This document shows positions 36,356 through 45,961 of a DNA stretch of 64,000 nt, piece after piece. The notes below the pieces were generated by a model. That model had not been told where the DNA came from, did not search any database, and worked only from the letters and a program-made list of their open reading frames with translations. The stretch's first letter is position 1; every line of letters starts with the position of its first letter. Source of the DNA: Orlajensenia leifsoniae (GTDB taxonomy: Bacteria; Actinomycetota; Actinomycetes; Actinomycetales; Microbacteriaceae); assembly GCF_004570845.1 (NCBI RefSeq), contig NZ_SPQZ01000008.1, positions 1 through 64,000 of the forward strand, in the 5' to 3' direction. Made by a program: the position numbers and the translations under genes.

Positions 36356-38303
36356 ACTGGCAGTCGAGCACGCGGTAGAGCACGGCCGAGCCGACGCGGT
36401 CGACCTCCTCGAAGCCCGGCGCTGTGTCCAGGCCGAGCAGACCCGGGTACGCGACGGTCGCGTCGAAGTTCAGCAACTTGGCCGCGTCCCCGAAGTACGT
36501 GCCGAAGTCGAGGGCGTACTCCACTCCGAGTCGATTTGCCGCTGCGCACACCTCCGGATCCGAGGCGATCTCGTTCAGTCGGGAGTTCAGGAGCACGTGG
36601 TCCGGATCCTGCGAGTAGTTGAAGTGCGGGTTCAGCACGCGGCGGTCGGCGATGGCGTAGGCGAGGTTCGTCCCGGTCCATGGATTACCTGCGATGACAC
36701 TGTCGGGATCGGTCGTGTCGGGGAGACGTTCGAGCAGCGTGCGCTCGTCGGTCGAGAGGATCGGCGCCCACGACCCCGACCCCCAGGCATACCGACCAGT
36801 CGCCGATGCGGTTTGAAGGGCCGGAACCTGTCCCGCAGTGACGACAACGACGAACAGGGCGACCGAGACGACGCAGCCGATGACCGAGGTGATGGGGCGC
36901 GACGGGAAGCGCCGGTTCCACCGCACCGACACGAGGTCCCAGAGCGTCACAGCGCCGACGATACCGACGACGACGCAGACGACGCCGAAGAGCGCGGCCA
37001 TCCGGGGCGGGTCCTTGTAGAAGAGACCGAGGAACAGCACTCGCACCTCGGCTGATCCCACGGCTTCGGCGATGAAGAACAGCACCGCGGAGATGGCCCA
37101 CGCACCGACGAGCCAGAGCCGTCGGCGGGTGACGATCATGATGACGATGCCGATGATCACGAACAGCGCCAGCCCGAAGGACGGCGGCTGACCGTCCCGG
37201 AACAGCAGGAAGGTCTCCAGAAGACCGAATCTGTCGCCGACCTTCGGTCCCCATGGTGCGTATTGCCCCATACGTCCGACGATGATCCAGGCGGCCACGA
37301 AGGCGCCGACGGCAAGAGTCGCCAGTGCGATGATCGTGATCATCCGGCCGCGGGACGCAGCACCACGCGCCGCAGAGGCGACGAACCAGGCGAACGCGGG
37401 CAGGGCCACGGCCACGGCGAAGAAGGCGACGGCTGGTTGAGCGAGGGCGATGGCCAAGAGCACGAACCCGGCTGCGACGGCACGCTGCAGCAAGGAGGAA
37501 TCGAGGTCGGAACCACGGCCGAACACCGAGAACGCCAGAGCCAGAGCCAGCGGGAGCAGCGCCGTGGCGAGGAAGAACGGGAACAGCACCCCGAACGTGA
37601 GCATGAGCAGCGGGAACCAGGGCAGCACCGCACCGAGCACGGCTGCGGCGATGAGGGCTGCGAGGCGACCGGGGAACAGCACTCGGGCGACCAGCAGAAG
37701 GGCGCCGGGCCAGACGACCGCCGCGACGGCGAGGTTGATCATGTTCGCGGCGAGCGGGATGCTGACCCCCGGCGTCATCGCGACGAGAGAGACGACGTCG
37801 TGCCAGGCGGCGGGATAGGCGCCCCCGGAGGAGATAACCCCGGTCAGCGACAGCGACGACGCATCGCCGGTGTCGAGGATGTAACGCACGGCGTTGAGGT
37901 GGAAGCCGTTGTCGAAGGTCTGGGAGATGGCGTCGGGGCCTCCCCACACGATGGCGAGTTGGAGCAGGACGGCCACCGCCGCCACAGCCCACGGGATGAC
38001 GACGGCGAGCCGCGGCATCCGTGAGACCGGTGCCGGCCGGCGACGGAACACGAAACGGCGGAGCAGCCAGGCGACGAGAGCGAGAAGCACCACGACGATC
38101 ACGACGCTGAGCGGGCTCCACTCGACGCCGACGCGACCGAACACGATGGCGATGACGCCGACGAGAGCGACGCTCACGGCCGGAGCCACGGTGATCAGCA
38201 GCATGCCGCGGGCGCCGAGGGCAGCCAGGACGGCGGCTCCGGGGAGCAGCAGCCACGCGAGCGCGATGAGAAAGGCCGGAACGGCCGATATCCAGGTGTC
38301 CAT
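36351..38303 (-). CDS. Large multi-pass membrane protein, DUF6541-like, second copy
   Basis: The 650-residue paralogue of 8004-10055. N-termini align (P-A-F-L near residue 10 and L-L-P-G-A-A about ten residues later), the loop S-Q-T-F-D-N-G-F-H-L-N-A-V-R-Y-I-L-D-T-G-D-A-S is nearly identical, and both end with a soluble domain with G-N-P-W-T-G, D-P-E-V-C-A-A and a terminal D-C-Q-S. About a dozen membrane helices are predicted. It sits convergent to the second GT2-DUF2304 pair, repeating the first arrangement. A GT-C-type transferase using the polyprenyl-phosphate sugar is inferred. Confidence 0.7.
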   Translation of the reverse strand: MDTWISAVPAFLIALAWLLLPGAAVLAALGARGMLLITVAPAVSVALVGVIAIVFGRVGVEWSPLSVVIVVVLLALVAWLLRRFVFRRRPAPVSRMPRLAVVIPWAVAAVAVLLQLAIVWGGPDAISQTFDNGFHLNAVRYILDTGDASSLSLTGVISSGGAYPAAWHDVVSLVAMTPGVSIPLAANMINLAVAAVVWPGALLLVARVLFPGRLAALIAAAVLGAVLPWFPLLMLTFGVLFPFFLATALLPLALALAFSVFGRGSDLDSSLLQRAVAAGFVLLAIALAQPAVAFFAVAVALPAFAWFVASAARGAASRGRMITIIALATLAVGAFVAAWIIVGRMGQYAPWGPKVGDRFGLLETFLLFRDGQPPSFGLALFVIIGIVIMIVTRRRLWLVGAWAISAVLFFIAEAVGSAEVRVLFLGLFYKDPPRMAALFGVVCVVVGIVGAVTLWDLVSVRWNRRFPSRPITSVIGCVVSVALFVVVVTAGQVPALQTASATGRYAWGSGSWAPILSTDERTLLERLPDTTDPDSVIAGNPWTGTNLAYAIADRRVLNPHFNYSQDPDHVLLNSRLNEIASDPEVCAAANRLGVEYALDFGTYFGDAAKLLNFDATVAYPGLLGLDTAPGFEEVDRVGSAVLYRVLDCQS

Positions 38304-38357
38304 CAGCGTGCGATCAGGGCATGGCGAGGACGACGGTGGAGCACGGGCACGTCGAAC

Positions 38358-38363
38358 AGTGTA
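38358..38363 (-). promoter_or_regulatory. Candidate -10 box TACACT for the second DUF6541 gene
   Basis: About 54 bases upstream of ATG 38303. The rest of the 220-bp gap to 38523 holds only an 11-bp direct repeat (TGATCGCCGGG twice, 38408-38429). Confidence 0.3.
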
Positions 38364-38523
38364 GACGGCTTCGCTGCGTGCTCCCGGCGAACCGGGGGCA
38401 TTCGGGCTGATCGCCGGGTGATCGCCGGGTGCCGGGTGGGTGAACGCCGCGCGCCGCCCTGCGCACGCGCGACCGCTCGCCCGGCACGCATCGCCGATCG
38501 ATCAGCTACTCGAACGTCAGGAA

Positions 38524-40602
38524 TCAGCCGCAGTAGTACATCATGCGAACACGGTCCGTGAGAGCACCGGTTCCGCCGAGCACGACGAGCTTGTCGGCGT
38601 TCTTGGCGGTGATGGACTCGCGCACGGCCCTCGGCAGGCAGTCGGTGAAGCTGAGGTACAGCGGCATCCGGGTCTTCCCTGCGGCAGCGGCTCCGGCGAG
38701 GGCATCGGGGAACGACGCACCGGAGGCCACGTAGGCCGTGGCGGACGATCCGAAAGCCGCGTTGGTGATGGCGACGCTGGTGGCGTAGCGATCGATGCCC
38801 GAGCGCCGCACCACGCTGACTCCCGATGCCGCCACGCTCGACGCGAAGCCCTCGGTGATGGCCCCGGGGCCACCGGCGAGAGTGATCTTGGTCGCACCGA
38901 TCGCTCCGAGCACATTCAGGGTTGCCTCATCGGCCTTCCGCGCCTTGCCGTCGACGAGCAGGACCGGCGTCTTGGCTGCACCGGCTGCTGCGCCGGCCGA
39001 CAGCGCGTCGGCGAAGTCCCACCCCGTGGCGAGGTAGGCGGAGGCGACCTTCGGGAACACCGTGGACGCGATGAGCCGGGAGGTCTCGAAGCGGTCGGCG
39101 CCGGCGATGCGCTGCGCTGGAGCGACGGTCCTGAGCGCGTCCATGACGGGGTCGTCGACGACTCCGGTTCCACCGACGACAACGATCTTCTTGGGCTTCA
39201 ACCGCTTAAGCTCGATCAGCGTCGACGTCGGGATGGCCGTCCGCGCAACGAGCAGCAGCGGCCCGCCCTGGGCTGCAGCGGCCGGGGCCGCCGACAGGGC
39301 ATCCGCGAATCCGGCGCCGGAGGCGATGTAGACCACCCGAACGCCGGCGGACTTGTAGGTGTCCTTGGAGATCTCGACAGCAGTGGCGTACCGATCGTTG
39401 CCGCCGAGACGGGTGGTCGGCAGGGGCGTCGTCGAGTTCGGGTTGCCGAACCAGGCGTTGTAGTACAGCGAGAAGTTCCTGTTGCCGTAGGAGGCGCAGC
39501 CGTCCCACGAGGCTCCCCACCCAGCAGCCAGGCTGTTCGCGTTGGGCTGGTACGGAGTGTAGAAGTAGAGCGCCGAGGTGGCGAGGTTCTGGATCGTGAC
39601 CGACGACGACCCGCAGGCGGCATTCGGACTGTACTGGATGGGGCGCGGCTCACCCACGCGGAACTTGCCCCCCTGGTACATCGAGCTGCCGGGGTTGGTG
39701 TACCAGACCAGCTGGCGAGCCGCCGCGTACACCTGGTTGAAGAAGCCGTAGAACTGCGAGTCGCAGACCGACGTGTCCGGGCATCCCATGCCCATGGCCT
39801 TGCGCATGACGCCATCGCTCGGAGCCCGCGAGGTGATGAGTCCCTGCTCCTTCTGGAGGGTGACGAGGATGACCTTGGCGCTCAGCCCGCACAGACGCTG
39901 CACACGGTAGATGATGCTCGCTGCCGATTCGCCGTTCGCGCCGCTGTAGGCGGCGCAGGTGCCGAAGCTCCACGAGGCGTTGGGTGTGTTCATGCGGAAT
40001 GCCGCGAGGCAGTTCGAGTTCTGGCAACCGCCCTGGGCGTTGATCTGGCGCTCTAGGAAAGCCTGGATCTCGGCCTCGGTCATCGCCCACGAGTTGAAGA
40101 AGTTGAAGTCCGTGATGATGGAGCCCGGGCTGAACGTTCCTGCAGCGAGCGTCTGGATCCTGCCGAACGCCAGCGGCGCGGGCGTCTCGGGAGCGACAGG
40201 TGCCTCGGTGGCCGGAGCCTCCGTGGGCGTCGGCGTGGCGGACGGCGTTGGCTCTGCCGACGCCGACGGCGACGGCGTCGGCTCGGCGCTGGGCGTCGGC
40301 TCGGCGCTGGGCGTCGGCTCGGCGCTGGGCGTCGGCTCTGCGGTGGGTTCTTCCGTGGGCGCCGAGCCCTCAGTGGGATCGGGTGACGGTGCCGGCTCGG
40401 CGGACGGATCCGTACTGGGGTCCGGCGTCGGGGTCTCGCCCGGGTCGCCGCTGGTCGCATCCGTCGTCGAGCCGTCGGGCGTCCCCGCCGTAGGTGCCGT
40501 CGCGGACGATGCCTGGGGAGCCGCGACAGCCGGAGTCGCAACGATGCCCGGCATGCTCACCCCGAGGGCCGCGGCGAGGAGGATGGCGACGACAGACTTC
40601 AT
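38524..40602 (-). CDS. Secreted protein with cell-wall-binding (CWB2) repeats and a lysozyme-like central domain
   Basis: The 692-residue precursor has a signal peptide (basic start, hydrophobic core, cleavage likely after A-V-A near 28), then a Pro/Thr/Ser/Glu linker to about 145 containing A-E-P-T-P-S repeats. A cysteine-containing central domain follows (F-N-S-W-A-M-T-E-A-E-I, L-V-T-L-Q-K-E-Q-G-L, G-C-P-D-T, F-Y-G-F-F-N-Q-V-Y). The C-terminal half holds three cell-wall-binding repeats starting L-G-G-N-D-R-Y-A-T, A-G-A-D-R-F-E-T and S-G-I-D-R-Y-A-T. The K-E-Q-G glutamate resembles lytic transglycosylase/lysozyme sites, so a wall hydrolase role is possible. A GGAG site precedes ATG 40602. 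Confidence 0.82.
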   Translation of the reverse strand: MKSVVAILLAAALGVSMPGIVATPAVAAPQASSATAPTAGTPDGSTTDATSGDPGETPTPDPSTDPSAEPAPSPDPTEGSAPTEEPTAEPTPSAEPTPSAEPTPSAEPTPSPSASAEPTPSATPTPTEAPATEAPVAPETPAPLAFGRIQTLAAGTFSPGSIITDFNFFNSWAMTEAEIQAFLERQINAQGGCQNSNCLAAFRMNTPNASWSFGTCAAYSGANGESAASIIYRVQRLCGLSAKVILVTLQKEQGLITSRAPSDGVMRKAMGMGCPDTSVCDSQFYGFFNQVYAAARQLVWYTNPGSSMYQGGKFRVGEPRPIQYSPNAACGSSSVTIQNLATSALYFYTPYQPNANSLAAGWGASWDGCASYGNRNFSLYYNAWFGNPNSTTPLPTTRLGGNDRYATAVEISKDTYKSAGVRVVYIASGAGFADALSAAPAAAAQGGPLLLVARTAIPTSTLIELKRLKPKKIVVVGGTGVVDDPVMDALRTVAPAQRIAGADRFETSRLIASTVFPKVASAYLATGWDFADALSAGAAAGAAKTPVLLVDGKARKADEATLNVLGAIGATKITLAGGPGAITEGFASSVAASGVSVVRRSGIDRYATSVAITNAAFGSSATAYVASGASFPDALAGAAAAGKTRMPLYLSFTDCLPRAVRESITAKNADKLVVLGGTGALTDRVRMMYYCG
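40285..40338. repeat. Three perfect 18-bp tandem repeats within the wall-protein linker
   Basis: The unit GGCGCTGGGCGTCGGCTC occurs three times in a row and codes, on the minus strand, for the hexapeptide repeat of the A-E-P-T-P-S linker. Repeat number may vary by slippage. Confidence 0.85.
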
Positions 40603-40660
40603 GGTGCGGTACTCCAAGCGCAGTGCGCGGCCAGCGCCCGACCGCTGCCCGTCGCCCTCC

Positions 40661-40666
40661 ACACTA
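40661..40666 (-). promoter_or_regulatory. Candidate -10 box TAGTGT for the secreted wall protein
   Basis: About 59 bases upstream of ATG 40602 in the 131-bp gap, leaving room for the GGAG site in the leader. Confidence 0.4.
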
Positions 40667-40733
40667 TCCCGCAGGGTCGGCATGGGGAGGAACTGGCCGA
40701 AGGAAACGCCGATCGAATGCGAGAACGAGCGGA

Positions 40734-41594
40734 TCAGTGCTCGCCGGCGCGGGCGATGCCGGGTCCGCGAGCGATCAGGCGCCGGTACGCCACGCGCCGT
40801 ACGGGCTCGGGAACGAACCTGTAGGCGCCGCGGACCGCGACGTTGCGCAGGTACTGGGCGCGGGTGGTGAAGCCGATGCCCAGCAGCGCCTTCTGCAGGG
40901 CCCGCTCGCTGTGCCACTGGTCGCGCCCACCGCGTCGGGCATAGGCGCCGGCGCCCACGCGGTACATGACCAGGGGCTCGACGACATTGCCGACCCTGGC
41001 CCCGCTCGCGATCATGCGGGCGAACAGCCAGTAGTCCTCCATGAGACCCATGGCCTGATATCCCCCAGCCGCGTCGACGGCACTGCGCCGGTAGACGACG
41101 GTCGGGTGGCTGAACGGATCGTGGAATCTCGCGTAGTCCTCGATCTCGGTCTGGCCGGTGCGCGGGATCCGCTGTCCGACGATGGAGCCGACATCATCGA
41201 GGAATTCATACATCCCCGTTCCGACGAGGTCGAGGCCGCCCTCGATCAGGGGGAGCTGGCGCTCGAAGCGACTGGCGAGGGAGATGTCGTCGGCGTCGAT
41301 ACGCGCCACGATGTCGTGGGCGCAGACGGAGAGTCCGCTCGTGAGAGCCGTGGCGAGGCCGACGTTCTCGGGGAGCACGTGATGCACGACGGGAACCGGG
41401 CTGTCGGCCACGACCTGGTCGATGGCGGCGGTGAGTTCTGAGGGCACAGGGCCGTCCTGCACGACGACGACCTGTGCGGGGCGCCGGGTCTGCGCCGTGA
41501 CGCTGCTCGTGAACGCCTTCGTGAAATGGGCGGGGTCGTCCGCCCTGTAGACGGGGAGGAGCAGCGAGAACTCAGCCGGGGTCGCCTCGCTCAT
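40734..41594 (-). CDS. Glycosyltransferase family 2
   Basis: The 286-residue GT-A protein reads F-S-L-L-L-P-V-Y-R-A-D-D-P at the start, V-V-V-Q-D-G-P near 50 and A-R-I-D-A-D-D-I as the metal-binding motif. A later M-E-D-Y-W-L-F-A-R-M carries the presumed catalytic base (E-D-Y). The ATG overlaps the stop of the next gene upstream (ATGA), so both are translated together. This subfamily resembles AmsE-type capsule glycosyltransferases. Donor unknown. Confidence 0.87.
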   Translation of the reverse strand: MSEATPAEFSLLLPVYRADDPAHFTKAFTSSVTAQTRRPAQVVVVQDGPVPSELTAAIDQVVADSPVPVVHHVLPENVGLATALTSGLSVCAHDIVARIDADDISLASRFERQLPLIEGGLDLVGTGMYEFLDDVGSIVGQRIPRTGQTEIEDYARFHDPFSHPTVVYRRSAVDAAGGYQAMGLMEDYWLFARMIASGARVGNVVEPLVMYRVGAGAYARRGGRDQWHSERALQKALLGIGFTTRAQYLRNVAVRGAYRFVPEPVRRVAYRRLIARGPGIARAGEH

Positions 41595-42565
41595 GCTGTC
41601 GCGCGTTCGACGGCGACGACGTCGGCGGATGCCCCGTCGAACCCGGCGAGGGCGTCGCCGTTGGCGCGAGGACGGGTGCTGAACCCGTCGCGCCAGCCGC
41701 GACGGAAGCCGTCGCCGAGGACGCTCCGGTCACTCGACCGGGCAGCCGTGCGGATCCAGCGCCGCACGCTCGACGCGCCGTAGAGCAGCTTCTCGCCGCC
41801 GCTGAGGCTCTGCGAGTGCCGCAGCATCCACAGCTTGTTGCGCACCTCGTAGTAGAACCTCGGGCCGGGATCGACGTCGGTCGAGCCGAGCACCTTGGTC
41901 TTGTGCACGACGACGCTGCCAGGCACGAACACCCCGCGACGGCCCCGCAGCAGCCGGGTGGAGTACTCGAAGTCGTCGTTCCAGATGAAGTAGTCGGCGA
42001 TCGGCAGGCCGACCTCGCGCACGACATCGGCGCGGGCGAACATCGACACGAACGAGGTGCTGCGCACGGGAAGGTTCCCGCGGGATCCCGCCTGCTCGCT
42101 CTCGGCGGCCGAGACGAACGGCTTCCGGCGCGGGGTGTTCATGGGGTGATCCTGGCCGTCGGTCCAGACCACGCGGGAGCCGGCGACGACGAGGTCAGAG
42201 CCGTCGACCGCCACGAGCAGGGCCTGGAGGGCCGTCGCCGTCGGGATGGTGTCGTCGTCCATGATCCAGAGCCAGTCCGGCCGGTGGTGCTGCAGCGCCC
42301 GGGCCATGCCGACGGCGAATCCGCCGGCTCCCCCGGTGTTGCGGTCAAGGGACACCAGGTCGACGGCGGTACCGAACGTCGCCACGACGGCGGCGGTGTC
42401 ATCCGTCGACGCGTTGTCGACGACGACGATCGCCTGCACCGTCCGCTCCTGGCCGAGCAGGGCCTCGATGGCCTCCCGCAGGAGCTCGCTGCGGTTGTAC
42501 GCCACGATGACGGCGACGACCCGGGTGGCGTCGGGCGCGGCTGAGGCAGAGGCGGCTGAAGACAT
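41591..42565 (-). CDS. Glycosyltransferase family 2, GlfT1/rhamnosyltransferase-like
   Basis: The 324 residues contain V-A-V-I-V-A-Y-N-R-S, V-V-V-D-N-A-S-T-D-D-T, the stretch N-T-G-G-A-G-G-F-A-V-G-M and W-I-M-D-D-D-T-I-P as metal-binding motif, then Y-F-I-W-N-D-D-F-E-Y-S as catalytic-base region. The N-x-G-G-A-G-G-F and W-N-D-D-F-E signatures are shared by GlfT2 and GlfT1 galactofuranosyltransferases and rhamnosyltransferases. With glf and glfT2 in the same locus, a galactan-initiating GlfT1 role is a fair guess. Confidence 0.8.
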   Translation of the reverse strand: MSSAASASAAPDATRVVAVIVAYNRSELLREAIEALLGQERTVQAIVVVDNASTDDTAAVVATFGTAVDLVSLDRNTGGAGGFAVGMARALQHHRPDWLWIMDDDTIPTATALQALLVAVDGSDLVVAGSRVVWTDGQDHPMNTPRRKPFVSAAESEQAGSRGNLPVRSTSFVSMFARADVVREVGLPIADYFIWNDDFEYSTRLLRGRRGVFVPGSVVVHKTKVLGSTDVDPGPRFYYEVRNKLWMLRHSQSLSGGEKLLYGASSVRRWIRTAARSSDRSVLGDGFRRGWRDGFSTRPRANGDALAGFDGASADVVAVERATA

Positions 42566-42792
42566 AGACCTCTATCTTGCCGTTAATTCCTGAGCCGGGC
42601 ATGCGCGTGCCGGGGCACGGATGCCGCCGGTCGACGCCCCGCCCCGCTCGCTGTGACGGCCGCGTTCGCATCCGGCGCCCGGAACCGGGAGAATCGGGGT
42701 GGACAATCGATCGGGGGCACCATGGACGACGGCCACACGGGTCAGCGGCACGGCGTGCTTCAGCGCACGGCGACAGGGAAGGCGGCAGGCGC

Positions 42793-43923
42793 ATGACGAC
42801 ACTGCGTGTGATCGCCGACCACCTCATCTCCGGTCCGACCGATGTCCCCGACGGCTACTCCGTGGCCATAGCCCGCGCCATCATCGCGACCACACCAGAG
42901 GGCTGCGACGTCGAGGCCATCGTGCCCGGCGGCTCCGACGATCTGGTCAGCCAGGTTCGGGCCGAACTGGCCGGCCTCTCCGAGGTGCAGCCCACCTCGC
43001 TGTCCACCCGCGGCCTCGCCATGGCCTGGAGCCTCGGCGCGATCGCATCGAGCGGCCGCGGCCTCGTGCACGCCCCCGGACTGCGCGCGCCGCTCCGTTC
43101 GCACGACCGCGCGCGCGGCGACCAGATCTCGGTGACGGTGCACGACACCCTCGCCTGGACCACGCCCTCCGCCATCGGCCGCGATGCCGTGACGGTGCGG
43201 AAGGCCTTCCTGCGGCGCGCGCGCCGCTTCGCCGACGCCATCGTCGTGCCGAGCCACGCCGTTGCCGATCAGTTGGCCGAGATCGCCGACTTCGGCGACC
43301 GCATCCGCGTGATCGCCGGCGCTGGAAGCATCGGGTTGACCGTGCCGGCGGATGCCGATCGCCGGGCCGCCGCGCTCGAGCTCCCGACTCGCTTCATCCT
43401 GGCCGAGGGCTCCCTCGGCGCCGGGGACGGCGTCACCGAGCTCATCACGGGGCTACGGCGCAGCGACCCCGGCCTGCCCCTCCTCGTTCTCGGCGCCGAC
43501 GCGACGGTTCCCGACGGCACGGAGCACGACGAGCTGCGCGCTGACGTCGAGTCGGGCCGGGTGCGTCTGCTCGGAGAACTCGGGCCCGAGGATCGCGCCG
43601 TGGTACTCGACCGCGCTGCCGTCTACGTCTTCCCGGGCATCGAGGCCGGCTTCGGCGCCCCCATCATCGACGCCCTGCGCTTCGGGCTGCCCGTCGTGCA
43701 CTCCGACGCCCCTGCGCTGGTCGAACTCGTCGGCGAGGCCGGCATCTCCGTGCAGCGTGGTGACGCCGACAGCTACCCCGAGCTGCTGAGCAGCGCCGTC
43801 GCCGCGATCATCGGCGACGACGAGCGCGCGGCCAGGCTGCGGATCGTCGGGTCCGACCGCGCGAAGGCGTTCACCTGGCGTGATGCCGGTGAGCGCATCT
43901 GGCAGCTGCACGCCGACCTCTGA
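42793..43923 (+). CDS. Glycosyltransferase family 4
   Basis: The 376-residue GT-B protein has V-H-D-T-L-A-W at about 117-123, D-A-I-V-V-P-S-H-A-V-A-D near 156-167 and the donor motif E-A-G-F-G-A-P-I-I-D-A-L-R-F-G-L-P-V-V-H-S-D near 289-310, with an expected E-x7-E partly changed to E-x7-D. ATG 42793 begins the conserved region; a GGAAGG sequence lies some 14 bases upstream. It is divergent from the GT2 pair. Mannosyltransferase-like, donor not determinable. Confidence 0.82.
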   Translation: MTTLRVIADHLISGPTDVPDGYSVAIARAIIATTPEGCDVEAIVPGGSDDLVSQVRAELAGLSEVQPTSLSTRGLAMAWSLGAIASSGRGLVHAPGLRAPLRSHDRARGDQISVTVHDTLAWTTPSAIGRDAVTVRKAFLRRARRFADAIVVPSHAVADQLAEIADFGDRIRVIAGAGSIGLTVPADADRRAAALELPTRFILAEGSLGAGDGVTELITGLRRSDPGLPLLVLGADATVPDGTEHDELRADVESGRVRLLGELGPEDRAVVLDRAAVYVFPGIEAGFGAPIIDALRFGLPVVHSDAPALVELVGEAGISVQRGDADSYPELLSSAVAAIIGDDERAARLRIVGSDRAKAFTWRDAGERIWQLHADL

Positions 43924-43931
43924 ACCTCACC

Positions 43932-44032
43932 CGCTCGCTGAGGCCCAGACGCAGTCCGCACTCCCCGCTCGCTGAGGCCCGGACGAAGTCCGCACTCGCC
44001 GCTCGCTGAGGTCCGGACGCAGTCCGCTGCCG
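43932..44032 (+). repeat. Three tandem copies of a 34-bp intergenic repeat
   Basis: The unit CGCTCGCTGAGGCCCGGACG followed by MAGTCCGC repeats with a 34-bp period (starts 43932, 43966 and 44000). Copies two and three contain the hairpin CGGAC-GMA-GTCCG. One further copy lies inverted at 18552-18579. There are no unique spacers, so this is not CRISPR. The array fills the gap between two convergent genes and may act in termination. Confidence 0.85.
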
Positions 44033-44039
44033 AAGCGCC

Positions 44040-45413
44040 TCACTCAGCAGGCGCGGGCGTCTCCGTCGGCGGGTACACGGCGGCGTTCACCATCGCATGG
44101 ATGGCGTCGAAGTCGGGCTCGGACGGGTCGATGCCGTTGGCGGGAACGAGTTCCACGTTCGTGACGGGGAGCTCCTTGGTCTTCGACGCGAGGTCGACGA
44201 AGTAGCCCAGCATGCTCTGCGGGACATCGGTCTTGACGACCTGCGCCCCGGCGCTGGCCACGGCCTGGAACTTGGTCAGCACGTTCGCCGGGTTGAACTG
44301 CGAGAGGATCGCGTCCTGCAGCACACGCTGGCGGGCCATGCGGTCGTAGTCGCTGGTGCCGTGCCTGGCGCGTCCGTACCAGAGCGCGTGGAAGCCGTCG
44401 AGGTGCTGGGCTCCGGGTTCGATCCAGCCCTCGACGCCGTTCAGGTCCTCGTCGCCGCCGATCGGGATGCGCTGGTCGACGGTGATGTCGACGCCGCCCA
44501 GGGCGTCGATGAGGTCGGAGAAGCCCTGCATGTCGATGAGCACGTAGTACTGGATGGTGAGGCCGGTGACGCCCTCCGCTGCATCCCGCATGCCCTCGAT
44601 GCCGGGCTCGCTGCCGTTCGCCTCGGCATCCGGGTACATCTCAGGGCTCTTCAGCTCCACCTCGGTGTAGATGGAGTTCAGGAGGCAGACGTCGACGTCG
44701 CATTCGTCGTCCCAGCCGTAGCCGTTGGGGTACTTATCCGCCATCGGGCCCGGGGAGAACGGCGCGTACATGAGGTTGCGCGGAAGGCCGATCGTGACAG
44801 CCTGCCCGGTGGTCGCGTCGATGCTCACGACGGAGATGCTGTCGGGACGCATGCCCTCGCGGTCGGGGCCGGCGTCGCCGCCGAGCAGCATGATGTTGTA
44901 CTTGCCGTCGACCGGAGGAACGCTCGGACCAGCCTGGAAGACCGTGCTGAGGAATCCACTCGCCGAGGTGGCGATGTAGGCCCCGTACACGGCCCCGCCG
45001 CTGAGGAAGATCATGAGCAGCGCTGTCAGGCCGCCGATCCAGGCCCTCGCGGAGGGCGCCGTGCGCACCAGGCGAACGAGGCGCAGGGTGTCGATCGAGA
45101 GGATCAGCCACACGACGGCGTAGAACACCAGAACGATGGCCGCGATCCACAGCGTGATCGAGGTGCTGAACAACGTGTACAGGGTCGTGCGCGCCCCGAG
45201 ATACAGCCCGAGCAGGATGGCGACGATGGCCCAGAGCACGAAGGTGCTGACGAGGCCGAAACGGCCGAGCCGCCGGTTTCCCGCGAGAACCTGCGGGGTT
45301 CCGGGGATGAGGAAGTTGAGGACGACGAGCCACCACGCGCGGCGGGTCATCACCTCGGAGGACGTGGTGTTCGGGTAGCGGATCGGGCTCGCCACTGAGG
45401 TCATGGTGCTCAT
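44040..45413 (-). CDS. LytR-CpsA-Psr (LCP) family glycopolymer ligase
   Basis: The 457-residue protein has four predicted membrane helices in the first 165 residues and then the extracellular LCP domain: [28 protein letters not shown] and [18 protein letters not shown]. The conserved aspartates and arginines bind the polyprenyl pyrophosphate head. LCP enzymes attach lipid-linked glycopolymers to peptidoglycan, so this is the likely final step for polymers made in the locus. The four-helix N-terminus is longer than the single anchor of many LCP proteins. Confidence 0.92.
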   Translation of the reverse strand: MSTMTSVASPIRYPNTTSSEVMTRRAWWLVVLNFLIPGTPQVLAGNRRLGRFGLVSTFVLWAIVAILLGLYLGARTTLYTLFSTSITLWIAAIVLVFYAVVWLILSIDTLRLVRLVRTAPSARAWIGGLTALLMIFLSGGAVYGAYIATSASGFLSTVFQAGPSVPPVDGKYNIMLLGGDAGPDREGMRPDSISVVSIDATTGQAVTIGLPRNLMYAPFSPGPMADKYPNGYGWDDECDVDVCLLNSIYTEVELKSPEMYPDAEANGSEPGIEGMRDAAEGVTGLTIQYYVLIDMQGFSDLIDALGGVDITVDQRIPIGGDEDLNGVEGWIEPGAQHLDGFHALWYGRARHGTSDYDRMARQRVLQDAILSQFNPANVLTKFQAVASAGAQVVKTDVPQSMLGYFVDLASKTKELPVTNVELVPANGIDPSEPDFDAIHAMVNAAVYPPTETPAPAE

Positions 45414-45910
45414 AGCTGGGACTGCAGGTCCGTGTTCTTCTTCTCCACGAGGGCGGCGAGGCCCTCGGCGTAGGCGGCCAACTGGTCGGCGAGTGCCTCA
45501 TCGGCCGTCGCGAGGATCTTCACGGCGATGAGGGCGGCGTTCTTCGCCCCGCCGATCGACACCGTCGCCACAGGCACACCGGCCGGCATCTGCACGATCG
45601 AGAGCAGCGAGTCGAGTCCGTCGAGCCTGCTCAGCGGTACGGGCACACCGACGACCGGAAGCACCGTGACCGAGGCGAGCATGCCGGGGAGGTGGGCTGC
45701 ACCGCCGGCACCCGCGATGATGACCTTCAGACCGCGGCCACGGGCATCCGTGCCGTAGTCGATCATCTTGCGCGGGGTGCGGTGCGCGGAGACGACCTGC
45801 ACCTCGAAGGGCACGCCGAACTCGCGCAGGGTCTGCGCGGCATCGCTCATCACCGACCAGTCCGAGTCTGATCCCATGACGATGCCGACGATCGGGCTTG
45901 CTTCACTCAC
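45410..45910 (-). CDS. purE: N5-carboxyaminoimidazole ribonucleotide mutase
   Basis: The 166-residue class I PurE has M-G-S-D-S-D-W at 12-18, S-A-H-R-T-P at 41-46 with the catalytic histidine H43, and [10 protein letters not shown]. It converts N5-CAIR to CAIR in purine synthesis. GTG 45910 is the start. The stop overlaps the LCP start (ATGA), so an envelope ligase is translationally coupled to a purine gene. purK lies 51 bp upstream. Confidence 0.96.
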   Translation of the reverse strand: MSEASPIVGIVMGSDSDWSVMSDAAQTLREFGVPFEVQVVSAHRTPRKMIDYGTDARGRGLKVIIAGAGGAAHLPGMLASVTVLPVVGVPVPLSRLDGLDSLLSIVQMPAGVPVATVSIGGAKNAALIAVKILATADEALADQLAAYAEGLAALVEKKNTDLQSQL

Positions 45911-45961
45911 CCGTCGATCCTAGATCCGGCGGCTGGGAGATGCCGCCACGGCGCGCCCCTG

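Noticed and set aside
38440-40056. Long plus-strand open frame of 538 codons opposite the secreted wall protein
   Set aside because: It is antisense to a well-supported gene; its composition (V, G, R, E rich) reflects codon bias of the other strand and it has no domain motifs or ribosome-binding site.
43932-44032. Three regularly spaced repeats, considered as a CRISPR array
   Set aside because: The 34-bp units are tandem without unique spacers and no cas gene is present.
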